Assembly: GCA_040766655.1 (NCBI GenBank)
Contig: JAXGQB010000007.1
Span: 186,001-250,000 of the forward strand
Direction of reading: 5' to 3'
Length of the DNA: 64,000 nt
Source: JALOOB01 sp040766655
Lineage (GTDB): Bacteria > Chloroflexota > Anaerolineae > CG2-30-64-16
The notes under the pieces are model-generated. The model saw only the letters and a list, made by a program, of their open reading frames with translations, searched no databases and had not been told where the DNA came from. Shown piece by piece: positions 25,229-33,619 of the stretch (the stretch's first letter is position 1; each line of letters begins with the position of its first letter). The position numbers and the translations under genes are program-made.

Positions 25229-25264
25229 AGCCGGGAGTGGGTCCGATCCCCACTCCCGGCTTTG
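25229..25264 (+). terminator. Strong hairpin terminator between leader ORF and TauE/SafE gene
   Basis: Perfect 13-bp stem AGCCGGGAGTGGG/CCCACTCCCGGCT with a 7-nt loop, but only a short T run (TTT), so it may attenuate and not fully stop transcription. Confidence 0.7.
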
Positions 25265-25334
25265 CGTTAACGAGCCGCTCCCCGGCCGCCCCCAGCGCGG
25301 TCGATCGCCCGCCGTTTCGTCGAAAGGAATCTCC

Positions 25335-26114
25335 ATGCTCGAAGGGTTCGACTTCGTCCTCATCGCCGCGGCCGCAGTGGCCGCGGGCGCAATCAATGCG
25401 CTTGCAGGCGGCGGCACGCTGATCACCTTCCCCATGCTTACCGCCGTCGGGGTGCCCGCCATCGCGGCAAATGTGACGAATACGGTGGCGCTGCTGCCGG
25501 GTTACCTGGGCGCGACGCTGGCCCAGCGCGCCGACCTGCGCGGGCAGGAGCATCGCCTCTGGTGGGCCATCCCTGCGGGCGTAGCAGGCGGGCTGATCGG
25601 CGGCATCCTGCTCCTGCGCACGGGCGAGCGGCTCTTCCGTGACCTGGTGCCCTACCTCATCCTCCTGGCCTCCGGCCTGCTGGCGCTCCAGGACCCGCTA
25701 CGAAAATGGGTGGTCAGGCTGGGCAACCGCCGCACCACGAGCCAGGCCGGTGACGGGAGGTCGCACGAGCGCTGGGCCGCGCTTCCCGTAGGCCTGGCGG
25801 CCATCTACGGCGGCTATTTCGGTGCTGGGTTGAGCGTCATCATCCTGGCGGTGCTGGCCGTCGTGCTCGACGACAACCTGACCCGGCTGAACGCGCTGAA
25901 GCAGGCCGTAGCGTTCGCCACGAATACGGCTGCCGCCATCTTCTTCCTCTTCTCGGGACAGGTCGTGTGGCTGGCTGCGGCAGTGATGATGGGGGGCGCA
26001 CTGCTCGGCGGCGTGCTGGGGGGTAAAGTGGCAGGGCGCATCAAGCCCGCCGTGCTGCGCTATCTCGTGGTCGCGATCGGGATGATCGTGTCCATCATCT
26101 ACTTCGTGCGGTAG
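25335..26114 (+). CDS. TSUP-family (TauE/SafE) permease
   Basis: A 259-residue membrane protein with seven to eight helices. The two internal repeats characteristic of the family begin with AAVAAGAINALAGGGTLITFPML and LAAIYGGYFGAGLSVIILAVLAV. Members export or import small sulfur-containing or organic anions (sulfite, sulfoacetate and others); the substrate here is unknown. SD AAAGGA lies 7 nt before the ATG. It sits behind a promoter, a leader peptide, alternative hairpins and a terminator, implying conditional expression. Confidence 0.88.
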   Translation: MLEGFDFVLIAAAAVAAGAINALAGGGTLITFPMLTAVGVPAIAANVTNTVALLPGYLGATLAQRADLRGQEHRLWWAIPAGVAGGLIGGILLLRTGERLFRDLVPYLILLASGLLALQDPLRKWVVRLGNRRTTSQAGDGRSHERWAALPVGLAAIYGGYFGAGLSVIILAVLAVVLDDNLTRLNALKQAVAFATNTAAAIFFLFSGQVVWLAAAVMMGGALLGGVLGGKVAGRIKPAVLRYLVVAIGMIVSIIYFVR

Positions 26115-26117
26115 GAC

Positions 26118-26654
26118 TTACCGATAGGTATACTTGCTCCACACGTCGACCGGGCCTGACTCGGAGAGCAGGAGGAATGCGACGTAGTGCGGCCGCCGCG
26201 GCTGCCGCCGCAGCCCCATGTGGGCCTCCTCCGGCGTCCGGCCACCCTTGCGCATGTTACACGCGCGGCAGGCTGTCACGACGTTCTCCCACGTGGTCTG
26301 GCCCCCGCGCGACCGCGGCAGTACATGGTCCATCGTGAGCAGGCTGCGTCCCGGCGTGTCCCCGCAGTACTGGCAGGTGAAGTTGTCGCGCAGCGCGACG
26401 CTGCGTCGCGTGGGCGCCAGCATGATGGGATGCGGGATACGAACGTAGCAGACCAGGCGAATGACCAGGGGGACAGGAAGGCTCATCCGGGCCGCGTGAA
26501 GCCGCTCCGCTGTCGCCTCCACCAGCTCGGCCTTCTCCTTCAAGAGGAGCACGACGGCCCGCTGGACAGAGATGACGCTCAGCGGCTCGTACGTGGCGTT
26601 GAGGACGAGCACGCGCTGCACTTGACGATTCCGGATTAGAGAAAGCCCGGCCAT
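26118..26654 (-). CDS. HNH endonuclease domain protein
   Basis: About 178 residues. VLVLNATYEPLSVISVQRAVVLLL starts a conserved N-terminal domain; the HNH core (residues ~100-150) is CQYCGDTPGR followed by LLTMDHVLPRSRGGQTTWENVVTACRACNMRKGG, with paired CxxC zinc knuckles and the catalytic His in MDHVLPRS. Start ATG 26654 is used because the open frame further upstream runs into tRNA-His. This class is widespread in chromosomes with no known partner; a repair or housekeeping role is as likely as mobility. Confidence 0.88.
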   Translation of the reverse strand: MAGLSLIRNRQVQRVLVLNATYEPLSVISVQRAVVLLLKEKAELVEATAERLHAARMSLPVPLVIRLVCYVRIPHPIMLAPTRRSVALRDNFTCQYCGDTPGRSLLTMDHVLPRSRGGQTTWENVVTACRACNMRKGGRTPEEAHMGLRRQPRRPHYVAFLLLSESGPVDVWSKYTYR

Positions 26655-26684
26655 CCGCGAGGATGCCGGGCAATCCTGTGAAGG

Positions 26685-26758
26685 GGTGGCCAGTGGGGCT
26701 TGAACCCACAGCCTTCTGGGCCACAACCAGATGCTCTGCCTATTGAGCTATGGCCACC
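26685..26758 (-). tRNA. tRNA-His (GTG)
   Basis: Complete cloverleaf on the minus strand: anticodon loop TTGTGGC between stems TCTGG and CCAGA, T-loop TTCAAGC. The extra G at position -1, typical of tRNA-His, is encoded and pairs with the discriminator C. Confidence 0.95.
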
Positions 26759-26814
26759 ACGTATTCGCAGGCTGGAATCAGGCGTCGACTACGGCGCTCT
26801 GTTCCTGCCCCCGA

Positions 26815-26885
26815 CTCGGGGGCAGGGATTCGAACCCCGATACGCAGCTCCAAAGGCTGCTGTCCTGCCGTTGAACGACCCCCGA
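26815..26885 (-). tRNA. tRNA-Gln (TTG)
   Basis: Acceptor TCGGGGG pairs with CCCCCGA. The anticodon loop is CTTTGGA between stems GCAGC and GCTGC. CCA is not encoded. Confidence 0.93.
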
Positions 26886-26899
26886 TTGCCCGACCCAGG

Positions 26900-26972
26900 T
26901 GCCGAGGCCCAGACTTGAACTGGGGACACCGCAATTTTCAGTCGCGTGCTCTACCAACTGAGCTACCCCGGC
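26900..26972 (-). tRNA. tRNA-Phe (GAA)
   Basis: Acceptor GCCGGGG pairs with CCTCGGC. Anticodon loop CTGAAAA, T-stem CCCAG/CTGGG. Confidence 0.95.
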
Positions 26973-27056
26973 TTAGAAAGAGAAACGGCTGATGGCAGGT
27001 GGCCAGCACCCCAGGAGCTGGCATCACAGTTGTTCTGCAATCAGCCACTCATTCAG

Positions 27057-27128
27057 AGCGGGTGACGGGATTCGAACCCGTGACCTTCTCCTTGGCAAGG
27101 AGACGTACTACCACTGTACTACACCCGC
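27057..27128 (-). tRNA. tRNA-Gly (GCC)
   Basis: Acceptor GCGGGTG pairs with CACCCGC. Anticodon loop TTGCCAA in stem TCTCC/GGAGA. It has its own promoter at 27160-27188. Confidence 0.95.
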
Positions 27129-27159
27129 GAGCCCTGTTCGGTTGTGTACTTACCGGCGC

Positions 27160-27188
27160 ATTATAGCCAGAACCCGTTACCCTGTCAA
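27160..27188 (-). promoter_or_regulatory. Promoter for the tRNA-Gly to tRNA-His unit
   Basis: Minus strand TTGACA, 17-bp spacer, TATAAT: a full consensus promoter. Confidence 0.85.
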
Positions 27189-27214
27189 AATCGGGCCATC
27201 GCGCCGACGACCAA

Positions 27215-27286
27215 TGGACCCGGCCGGATTCGAACCGGCGATCTTCTCCGTGCAAGGGAGACGCCTTCCCGCTAGGCCACGGGCCC
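27215..27286 (-). tRNA. tRNA-Ala (TGC)
   Basis: Acceptor GGGCCCG pairs with CGGGTCC, discriminator A. Anticodon loop CTTGCAC between stems TCTCC and GGAGA. Confidence 0.92.
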
Positions 27287-27298
27287 ACATTGGTGCGT

Positions 27299-27327
27299 AT
27301 TATACGCGCGGGGGTTTGTTGTGACAA
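27299..27327 (-). promoter_or_regulatory. Promoter for the tRNA-Ala gene and cluster
   Basis: Minus strand TTGTCA, 17-bp spacer, TATAAT. The start would be ~6 nt before the mature tRNA-Ala 5' end. Confidence 0.75.
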
Positions 27328-27390
27328 ATCAGGGATGGCAGACCACGAGGCGCCCAGCAGGAGCGGCCCGGAAAATGCATTGCCATTCCT

Positions 27391-27419
27391 TTGGAGCGGC
27401 CGCGCGTCAGTGCTATACT
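27391..27419 (+). promoter_or_regulatory. Promoter of the amino-sugar operon
   Basis: TTGGAG, 17-bp spacer, TATACT, ending 36 bp before the first gene of the operon. Confidence 0.65.
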
Positions 27420-27455
27420 CAATGGCTCATGTGACTCCTCGTCAAGGAGCAAGCT

Positions 27456-28709
27456 GTGGAACTAAGACCCGGATCCTACGATAAGATTCTCGAACTGGCA
27501 GAGAAGGGCGTGGAGATGCCCAACCCCTGGACGCTCGATATCGGCGAAGAGGTCGATCCCGATCGCATCTCCGGCCGGGGCGTGATCCTATTTCCCGGCT
27601 GCCGCATCTACGGCAGGAACACGGTCATCTCGGCCGGAGCCAGGATCGGATACGAAGGCCCGGCGACGATCGACGACTGCCAGATCGGCCCCGGCGTCGA
27701 GCTGAAGGGCGGCTACTTCAACAAGGCCGTCTTTCTCGAGAAGTCCAGCCTGGGATTGGGCGCCCACGTCCGCGAGGGGACCATCCTGGAAGAGGAGGCG
27801 AACGGCGCTCATTGCGTGGGGCTGAAGCAGACGATCCTCTTCCCCTTCGTCACCCTGGGTAGCCTGATCAATCTCTGCGACTGCCTGGTCGCAGGTGGAA
27901 CGAGCCGCAAGGACCACAGCGAGGTCGGCAGTTCCTACATCCACTTCAACTACACACCGGATGGCGACAAGACAACCGCCTCCCTGGTCGGCGACGTCCC
28001 GCGGGGCGTCATGCTCAACCGGGCGCCCATCTTCCTGGGCGGCCAGGGCGGCATGGTGGGTCCGATCCGGGTCAACTACGGCAACGTCGTTGCGGCGGGC
28101 ACCGTCCTGCGCACCGACGTCGACGATGAGGACAGGCTGGTCTTCGGCCAGGTCCCGACCGGCGAAAGCAGGGACAGGCACCCGCACAGCTATCGCACCA
28201 TCGCGCGCGTCGTCGGCAACAACATCCGCTACCTGGCCAACCTGGTTGCACTCGAGCACTGGTACGCCTACGTCCGCCGGCCCTTCTTCGACAGGCAGGA
28301 ACTGGGCAACCTCGTCTATGCGGGGGCCATGGCCAGGCTGGCGTCGGCCAAGGAGGAACGCACGAAGCGCCTGGAGGCCATGGCCGCCAAGGCGAAGGCC
28401 TCGATCGGCCGATATGAGGACAGGCAGCAGTCCGATGCCGGCAAGCGGGAGTTCTACGACGCGATGCAGGCGATCGACGGCTTGTTCGCCGGCGGACCGG
28501 CGGAGCACATCGGTGCGGCGCAGCGCAGCAGCTTCCTCGACGCGGCCCACGTGCAGGGGCAGAGCGACGACCAGAAGTATGTCGACTTCATCAAGGGCCT
28601 GCCCGCCGAGACATCGGAGGCGGGCGCCCGCTGGCTGCAGGCGATCGTCGATCACCTCTGCCGGCAGGCACAGGCGCTCATGCCGTCGCTCCACCTCTTT
28701 TCAAAGTAG
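27456..28709 (+). CDS. Left-handed beta-helix (hexapeptide-repeat) protein of the GlmU type
   Basis: A 417-residue protein. Residues ~30-240 carry hexapeptide repeats of a beta-helix (FPGCRIYGRNTVISAGARIGYEG, GPGVELKGGYFNKAVFLEKSSLGLGAHVREG, VGPIRVNYGNVVAAGTVLRTDV). GTSRKDHSEVGSSYIHFNYTPDGDKTTASLVGDVPRGVM resembles the acetyl-CoA/acceptor region of GlmU-like proteins. The last ~170 residues are helical and not recognised. No N-terminal nucleotidyltransferase domain is present. As first gene before glmM it is probably an acetyltransferase or nucleotide-sugar related protein of envelope precursor synthesis. The exact reaction is inferred, not shown. Confidence 0.7.
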   Translation: MELRPGSYDKILELAEKGVEMPNPWTLDIGEEVDPDRISGRGVILFPGCRIYGRNTVISAGARIGYEGPATIDDCQIGPGVELKGGYFNKAVFLEKSSLGLGAHVREGTILEEEANGAHCVGLKQTILFPFVTLGSLINLCDCLVAGGTSRKDHSEVGSSYIHFNYTPDGDKTTASLVGDVPRGVMLNRAPIFLGGQGGMVGPIRVNYGNVVAAGTVLRTDVDDEDRLVFGQVPTGESRDRHPHSYRTIARVVGNNIRYLANLVALEHWYAYVRRPFFDRQELGNLVYAGAMARLASAKEERTKRLEAMAAKAKASIGRYEDRQQSDAGKREFYDAMQAIDGLFAGGPAEHIGAAQRSSFLDAAHVQGQSDDQKYVDFIKGLPAETSEAGARWLQAIVDHLCRQAQALMPSLHLFSK

Positions 28710-28741
28710 CTCTCTTAACGCATCCACAAAGGAGATCGTCG

Positions 28742-30091
28742 ATGGGAAAATTGTTCGGCACTGACGGGATCAGGGGCGAGGCCAACCGCTATCCCATGAA
28801 TTCAGCCATTGCCTTCTCGGTCGGACAGGCACTCACCTATCTTCTCAAGAAGCCCAACCACAATCCCAAAATCATCATCGGGAAGGACACCCGGATCTCG
28901 GGCTACATGCTGGAAAGTTCCCTCGAGGCCGGCATCACGTCCATGGGTGGCATCTCCTACCTGGTGGGCGTGCTGCCCACCCCAGGCATTGCCTTCATCA
29001 CGCACAGCATGCGCGCCGAGGCCGGCATCGTCGTCTCCGCCTCTCACAATCCTTACCAGGACAACGGGATCAAGATCTTCTCGGGCAGCGGCTACAAGCT
29101 GTCGGACAAGGAGGAAGAGGCGATCGAGAAGCTGATCCTCGACGGCCAGCTCCCCGACCTGGTGCCACATGCTTCGGGGATGGGACGCGCCTACCGCCTG
29201 GAAGATGTGCGCGGCCGGTACATCGTCTTCCTGAAGAACGCCTTCCCGCGCACGCTGAGCATGGAAGGGATGAAGATCGTCCTGGATGTCGGCAACGGCG
29301 CCGCGTATAAGGTTGCGCCCGAGGCATTCTTCGAGCTCGGCGCGAACGTCGAGGTCATCCACGACGAACCCAACGGCTTCAACATCAACGACAACTGCGG
29401 GTCGCAGTTCACGACCGACCTCAGGAAACGCGTGGTCGAGACCGGCGCGGCAATCGGGCTCGCGTTCGACGGCGATGCGGATCGCCTCATCGCGGTCGAC
29501 GAGAAGGGCGACGAGATCACCGGGGACCAGATACTGATCATCTGCGCCAAGGCCATGAAGGAGGCGGGCGCGCTGGCCAACGACCTGCTCGTCACCACCG
29601 TCATGAGCAATCTCGGCCTCGTCATGGCCTGCAAGAGGTACGGCTTCAAGCACCATGCCTCCAAGGTCGGCGACCGCTACGTGCTCGAGGACATGCAGCG
29701 CCTGGGGAGCGTGCTCGGCGGCGAAGATTCGGGCCACGTGATCTTCCTCGACCACCACACGACCGGCGACGGCATCCTGACCGCCATGCAGCTGATCTCG
29801 GTGATGGTGAAGACCGGCAAGCCGCTCTCCGAGCTGGCCAAGGCCATGGACGTGTTCCCGCAGAAGCTGCTCAACGTGCCAGTGAGCCGCAAGCCGGAGC
29901 TATCCACCTTGCCCCAGGTGATGGACGCCATCCGCCAGGCCGAGGAAGAGTTGGGCCAGAGCGGCCGCGTCCTGGTGCGCTACTCAGGGACGCAGAACGT
30001 CTGCCGCGTCATGATCGAAGGCCCCACCGCCGAGCTGACCGAGAAGTACTGCAACCAGATCGCCGACGTCGTACGCACCGCGCTGGCCTGA
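28742..30091 (+). CDS. glmM: Phosphoglucosamine mutase
   Basis: Converts glucosamine-6-P to glucosamine-1-P for UDP-GlcNAc. Phosphoserine Ser101 is in IVVSASHNPYQDNG, the Mg loop is LAFDGDADRLIAVD, the sugar loop is GGEDSGHVIF, and the phosphate-binding loop is RYSGTQNVCRVMIEG. 449 residues, the normal length. It follows the hexapeptide protein by 32 bp with SD AAAGGAGAT. The GEDSGH form of the sugar loop fits GlmM better than phosphomannomutase. Confidence 0.92.
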   Translation: MGKLFGTDGIRGEANRYPMNSAIAFSVGQALTYLLKKPNHNPKIIIGKDTRISGYMLESSLEAGITSMGGISYLVGVLPTPGIAFITHSMRAEAGIVVSASHNPYQDNGIKIFSGSGYKLSDKEEEAIEKLILDGQLPDLVPHASGMGRAYRLEDVRGRYIVFLKNAFPRTLSMEGMKIVLDVGNGAAYKVAPEAFFELGANVEVIHDEPNGFNINDNCGSQFTTDLRKRVVETGAAIGLAFDGDADRLIAVDEKGDEITGDQILIICAKAMKEAGALANDLLVTTVMSNLGLVMACKRYGFKHHASKVGDRYVLEDMQRLGSVLGGEDSGHVIFLDHHTTGDGILTAMQLISVMVKTGKPLSELAKAMDVFPQKLLNVPVSRKPELSTLPQVMDAIRQAEEELGQSGRVLVRYSGTQNVCRVMIEGPTAELTEKYCNQIADVVRTALA

Positions 30092-30112
30092 CACCGAAGG
30101 GATAGAGTTTAC

Positions 30113-31072
30113 ATGTCGATCAGGGTCTTCATCACCGACAATTTCGAGCGCATGAGCGACACGGCCGCAGAGATCGTGCTCAGTGAGCTGGCAGGCCTGC
30201 TCGCAAAGAAGGACGAGGCGGTCCTCGGGCTCGCCACCGGGAACTCACCTACCGGACTTTACAAGCGCCTGGCCGCGGCCGCGAATGCCGGCGCACTCGA
30301 CTCAGGCCGTATCCGCTGCTTCAACCTCGACGAGTACGTCGGGTTGCCCGGGGAGAACGCGCAGCAGCGGCTGCTCCATCCCGAGAGCTACAGCTACTTC
30401 ATGATCCGCGAGCTCTTCGGGCTGCTCAAGCAGCCGTTCATCGAGACGAGCCTGCCCTATGGCGCGCTCATCGACCAGACCCGCATGGCTCAGGAGCTCG
30501 AGGGCAATCCGGCCGACTGGAGCGAGCTGGGCGACGACGCAGGCAAGTCGATCGTCATCGATCCCCGCGCCTCATCCGAGTACCTGGCATGGATCCGCAA
30601 CGAGGTGCTCCATGGCTACGAGCGCAAGATCGCGCGTGCCGGCGGCATCGATCTCCAGATCATCGGCGTCGGCGGGAAGGGTCACGTTGCCTTCCACGAG
30701 GCGGGCATTCCCTTCGAGGGCAGCCGGGTCCTGCTGGTGAAGCTGGACGACAACACCGTGACGAATGCGGTCATAGACGGCCACTTCCGGGCCAGGGAAG
30801 ACAGCCCGCACTACGCGACCAGCATGGGCGCGGAGCTGGTCTACGAGGCGCGCACCGTCTTGCTCGTGGCCAGCGGCGAACGCAAGTCAGGGCCCGTCGC
30901 GCGCTCCCTGATCGAAGATCCCACGCCCGACGTGCCGATCTCCTATGGCCAGACCTACGCCCGGAACGGCGGCAACCTGATCTACGTGCTGGACAAGGCT
31001 GCCGCGCAGGGCCTCCCAGGACACGAGGATGCGCTTGCGCGGCGAGGCGTGGACGTTACCACCGTAGGCTGA
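30113..31072 (+). CDS. NagB-like glucosamine-6-phosphate isomerase/deaminase family protein
   Basis: A 319-residue sugar-phosphate isomerase fold (NagB/RpiA/SOL). LGLATGNSPTGLYKRLA is the phosphate loop, and RCFNLDEYVGL holds Asp73, equivalent to the ring-opening Asp of NagB. The active-site loop reads GVGGKGHVAFHEAG: His191 and Glu196 are conserved, but Lys189 replaces the Asp that forms the His-Glu-Asp relay in NagB. An insertion of ~30 residues (about 118-150) is also unusual. It may deaminate a different amino sugar, bind without catalysis or act as a sensor. It lies between glmM and an unknown nucleotidyltransferase-fold gene. Confidence 0.82.
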   Translation: MSIRVFITDNFERMSDTAAEIVLSELAGLLAKKDEAVLGLATGNSPTGLYKRLAAAANAGALDSGRIRCFNLDEYVGLPGENAQQRLLHPESYSYFMIRELFGLLKQPFIETSLPYGALIDQTRMAQELEGNPADWSELGDDAGKSIVIDPRASSEYLAWIRNEVLHGYERKIARAGGIDLQIIGVGGKGHVAFHEAGIPFEGSRVLLVKLDDNTVTNAVIDGHFRAREDSPHYATSMGAELVYEARTVLLVASGERKSGPVARSLIEDPTPDVPISYGQTYARNGGNLIYVLDKAAAQGLPGHEDALARRGVDVTTVG

Positions 31073-31111
31073 GTACTCTGTCGGTATTCCATCTCATCAG
31101 GAAGCGCGGCC

Positions 31112-32086
31112 GTGGACCTTGAACAGGCGATCGTAGCGCATATCGGGCAGCAGGGGCCCGTCACAGGACTGGAGCTGAGAGAGTCGTTCGACGACGACAG
31201 CCTGGTCCTGTGGCAGACCTGCCTGCGCTCCGGCGCGCTCATCACCGAGCGCGTCGGGACCCGCTACCTGCGGCTGGATCGCCGCGTGGACGGATACGCC
31301 CGGCTCTCACCCTCCATCCTGAGGGCGTTCCTCTCCTACTCGGTCACGGGGCTCGCCGCCGATCCCGATGCGGTCGCAACGCGCGCTCGAGAGATGGCCT
31401 CGCACTTCGAGACAGTGAGTCGGAACAAACGCGAGCTCGCCCTCAGCATCGTCAGGCAGATCAGGCAGCAGCTCGGCAGCCTGTGGGGCGACGCCCTCCC
31501 CATCTGCTTCATCATCGCCGGGGACATCGTCTACGGCATGGCGCACGACGTGCCTCGCCCCGAGCAGAGCACCGGGGAACTGGTGCGGGGATCGGACATC
31601 GACCTGGTCGTCGTCGTCGCGGATGACGTGCCTGACGAATTCATCGCCGAGCTCGACCGCGCCATCTATGGCCAGAAGTACATGACCCTGACCTCCCCCC
31701 AGTTGCGGGAGGAGATAGATTATGTCATCAAGCGGATGAGCAGAGTCCGGGAACAGCTGCGTTTCGACACCTTCAAACACATGGTGGCCTGCAAGATTCT
31801 CGAGGAAGGCCGCCTGCTGTACGGGAGCGAGGGCCTCTACACGGAGATCAAGGGCCTGCTGGACGAACATGGGGTGCCAGAGAAGCTCGACGACCTTCGG
31901 AAGCGAGCCCGGGAATTCGGAGCGAATGCCGAGACGTACCTGCTCCATGCCGACCCAGCGCAGGCGGGCAAGGAAAGCCTCCACCTCTTCTACCCGTCCG
32001 AAGAAACCGAGGAGTTTGAATACGATGCCGGATGGAGCCATGCCGGACGGGGCCGGTCCCGTCGAGCCACCGCGCACCTCGTCTGA
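31112..32086 (+). CDS. Nucleotidyltransferase-fold protein of unknown function
   Basis: A 324-residue protein starting at GTG 31112. An N-terminal winged-helix-like part (LEQAIVAHIGQQGPVTGLELRES) precedes a nucleotidyltransferase core. That core has FIIAGDIVYGMAH as the glycine turn and RGSDIDLVVVVAD as the metal-binding motif (Asp162, Asp164). A helical C-terminus ends in a charged tail. I do not recognise the family or a function. It sits 39 bp after the NagB-like gene and 48 bp before the yvcK-like gene, all in one direction, so a role in amino-sugar or envelope control is an inference from context. Confidence 0.7.
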   Translation: MDLEQAIVAHIGQQGPVTGLELRESFDDDSLVLWQTCLRSGALITERVGTRYLRLDRRVDGYARLSPSILRAFLSYSVTGLAADPDAVATRAREMASHFETVSRNKRELALSIVRQIRQQLGSLWGDALPICFIIAGDIVYGMAHDVPRPEQSTGELVRGSDIDLVVVVADDVPDEFIAELDRAIYGQKYMTLTSPQLREEIDYVIKRMSRVREQLRFDTFKHMVACKILEEGRLLYGSEGLYTEIKGLLDEHGVPEKLDDLRKRAREFGANAETYLLHADPAQAGKESLHLFYPSEETEEFEYDAGWSHAGRGRSRRATAHLV

Positions 32087-32134
32087 CCCTTGTCAGGCTG
32101 GCAAGGCTGCACCGGCCGGGCGCATGAGGCACGG

Positions 32135-33490
32135 ATGAATCGATTCTTCTCCAGGTTCAGCCAGTGGAAGTGGCTGCGGCCTGGGATGGGCGTCAAGCGG
32201 TGGTTGCTCCTGCTTGCCGGTGGGCTGTTTCTTTTCGCCCTGGCCGCGGTCAGGCTCCCGCGCACTGCGGGCCTCTGGCGCTTCCTCGATCGGTTGCCGG
32301 CGCTTCCACTCCACCCCGCGGCCGCGATCGTCCTGCTCAGCGCAGCGGGCCTGGCCCTGGTTTCACTCGCCGTGTACGGCTTGAATCGCACGCTGCTCTC
32401 TGCCTACCGCCGCGGTGACCAGGGCGACGTTGTCGAGGTCGTCTACCGCCACCGGCGCCGCCAGCGCGGGCCGAAGGTGGTGGCCATCGGCGGCGGCCAC
32501 GGCCTCAACACCCTCCTGCGCGGCCTCAAGGAGCACACGGACCACATCACCGCCATCGTCACCGTCGCAGACGACGGCGGGTCCAGCGGCCGCTTGCGCC
32601 GCGACCTCGGCATGCTGCCGCCCGGCGACTTCCGCGATTGCATCGCTGCGCTGTCCGATGCGGAGAAGCTGACCACCGATCTCTTCCAGTACCGGTTCGC
32701 GAACGACACCGCGCTCGACGGCCACAGCTTCGGCAACCTGTATCTCACCGCCATGACCGCAATCACGGGCAGCTTCGAGTCCGCGCTGGAGGAATCGAGT
32801 CGGGTCCTGGCTGTGCGGGGGCAGGTCATGCCCTCCACCCTGATGCCCGTGATGCTGGCGGCCGAGGTGTTGGCGGCCGGCTCAGGAGAGCCGGCCGCCG
32901 AAGCGCGCGCGGAGCAGCTGCACGGCCAGTCCCGCATCGCACACACTGAAGGCCGCATCCAACGCGTCTACCTGCAGCCGGAGGACGCACCGGCCTTTCC
33001 CAAAGCCATCCACGCACTCCTGCAGGCGGACCTGATCGTCATCGGTCCGGGCAGCCTGTACACCAGCGTGCTGCCCAATCTCCTCGTCCACGATCTGTGC
33101 GAGGCGATCCGATCCGCGCCTGCGCTGAAGGTGTACGTCTGCAACGTCGCCACCCAGGTAGGCGAGACGGCCGGCTACGATGTCACGGACCACGTCGACG
33201 CCCTGACCGGCCATGTCGGGCACGACGTCTTCTCCGTCGTCCTCGCGAACGGCAACCTGCCCGAAGACGTCTCGCCGGGCGGCGGCGCCGAGTGGGTGCG
33301 CCCGCCGTCCGACTCGTGGCACCAAGCACGCATGCGGGAGCAAGCACGCTTTCCGCAACAAGCACGTGCGTTGGCCCGCACGCCGGCATCCTACAAGTTG
33401 ATCCTGGCCGACCTGGTCGACCGGCAGAGCCCCTGGCGCCACGATCCACACAAGCTCGCGGACGCGCTCATGGCCCTGATCGACGACTGA
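32135..33490 (+). CDS. YvcK/CofD-like gluconeogenesis factor
   Basis: About 451 residues. Two N-terminal transmembrane segments (WLLLLAGGLFLFALAAV and AAAIVLLSAAGLALVSLAVYGL) precede a CofD-like domain with VVAIGGGHGLNTLLRGLK, TVADDGGSSGRLRRDLGMLPPGDFRDC and LIVIGPGSLYTSVLPNLLV. In other bacteria YvcK binds UDP-sugars and supports cell wall synthesis on gluconeogenic carbon, which suits its place after glmM and the NagB-like gene. ATG 32135 is preferred to an upstream TTG at 32090. Confidence 0.9.
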   Translation: MNRFFSRFSQWKWLRPGMGVKRWLLLLAGGLFLFALAAVRLPRTAGLWRFLDRLPALPLHPAAAIVLLSAAGLALVSLAVYGLNRTLLSAYRRGDQGDVVEVVYRHRRRQRGPKVVAIGGGHGLNTLLRGLKEHTDHITAIVTVADDGGSSGRLRRDLGMLPPGDFRDCIAALSDAEKLTTDLFQYRFANDTALDGHSFGNLYLTAMTAITGSFESALEESSRVLAVRGQVMPSTLMPVMLAAEVLAAGSGEPAAEARAEQLHGQSRIAHTEGRIQRVYLQPEDAPAFPKAIHALLQADLIVIGPGSLYTSVLPNLLVHDLCEAIRSAPALKVYVCNVATQVGETAGYDVTDHVDALTGHVGHDVFSVVLANGNLPEDVSPGGGAEWVRPPSDSWHQARMREQARFPQQARALARTPASYKLILADLVDRQSPWRHDPHKLADALMALIDD

Positions 33491-33619
33491 GATCGGGCGT
33501 CTTGCCCATCCCAGCGTCATGCGATAAGGTGCAGCTGGATCGCAGCAACGGCGTTCGACGATCCGCCACAGTCGGCAGCCGCTTGGCCGACGTCACCTTC
33601 GAGTCAAAGGAGAAGAAGG

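Noticed and set aside
22947..25553. 868-codon minus-strand open frame
   Set aside because: Antisense shadow of glgB, whose catalytic motifs are all on the plus strand.
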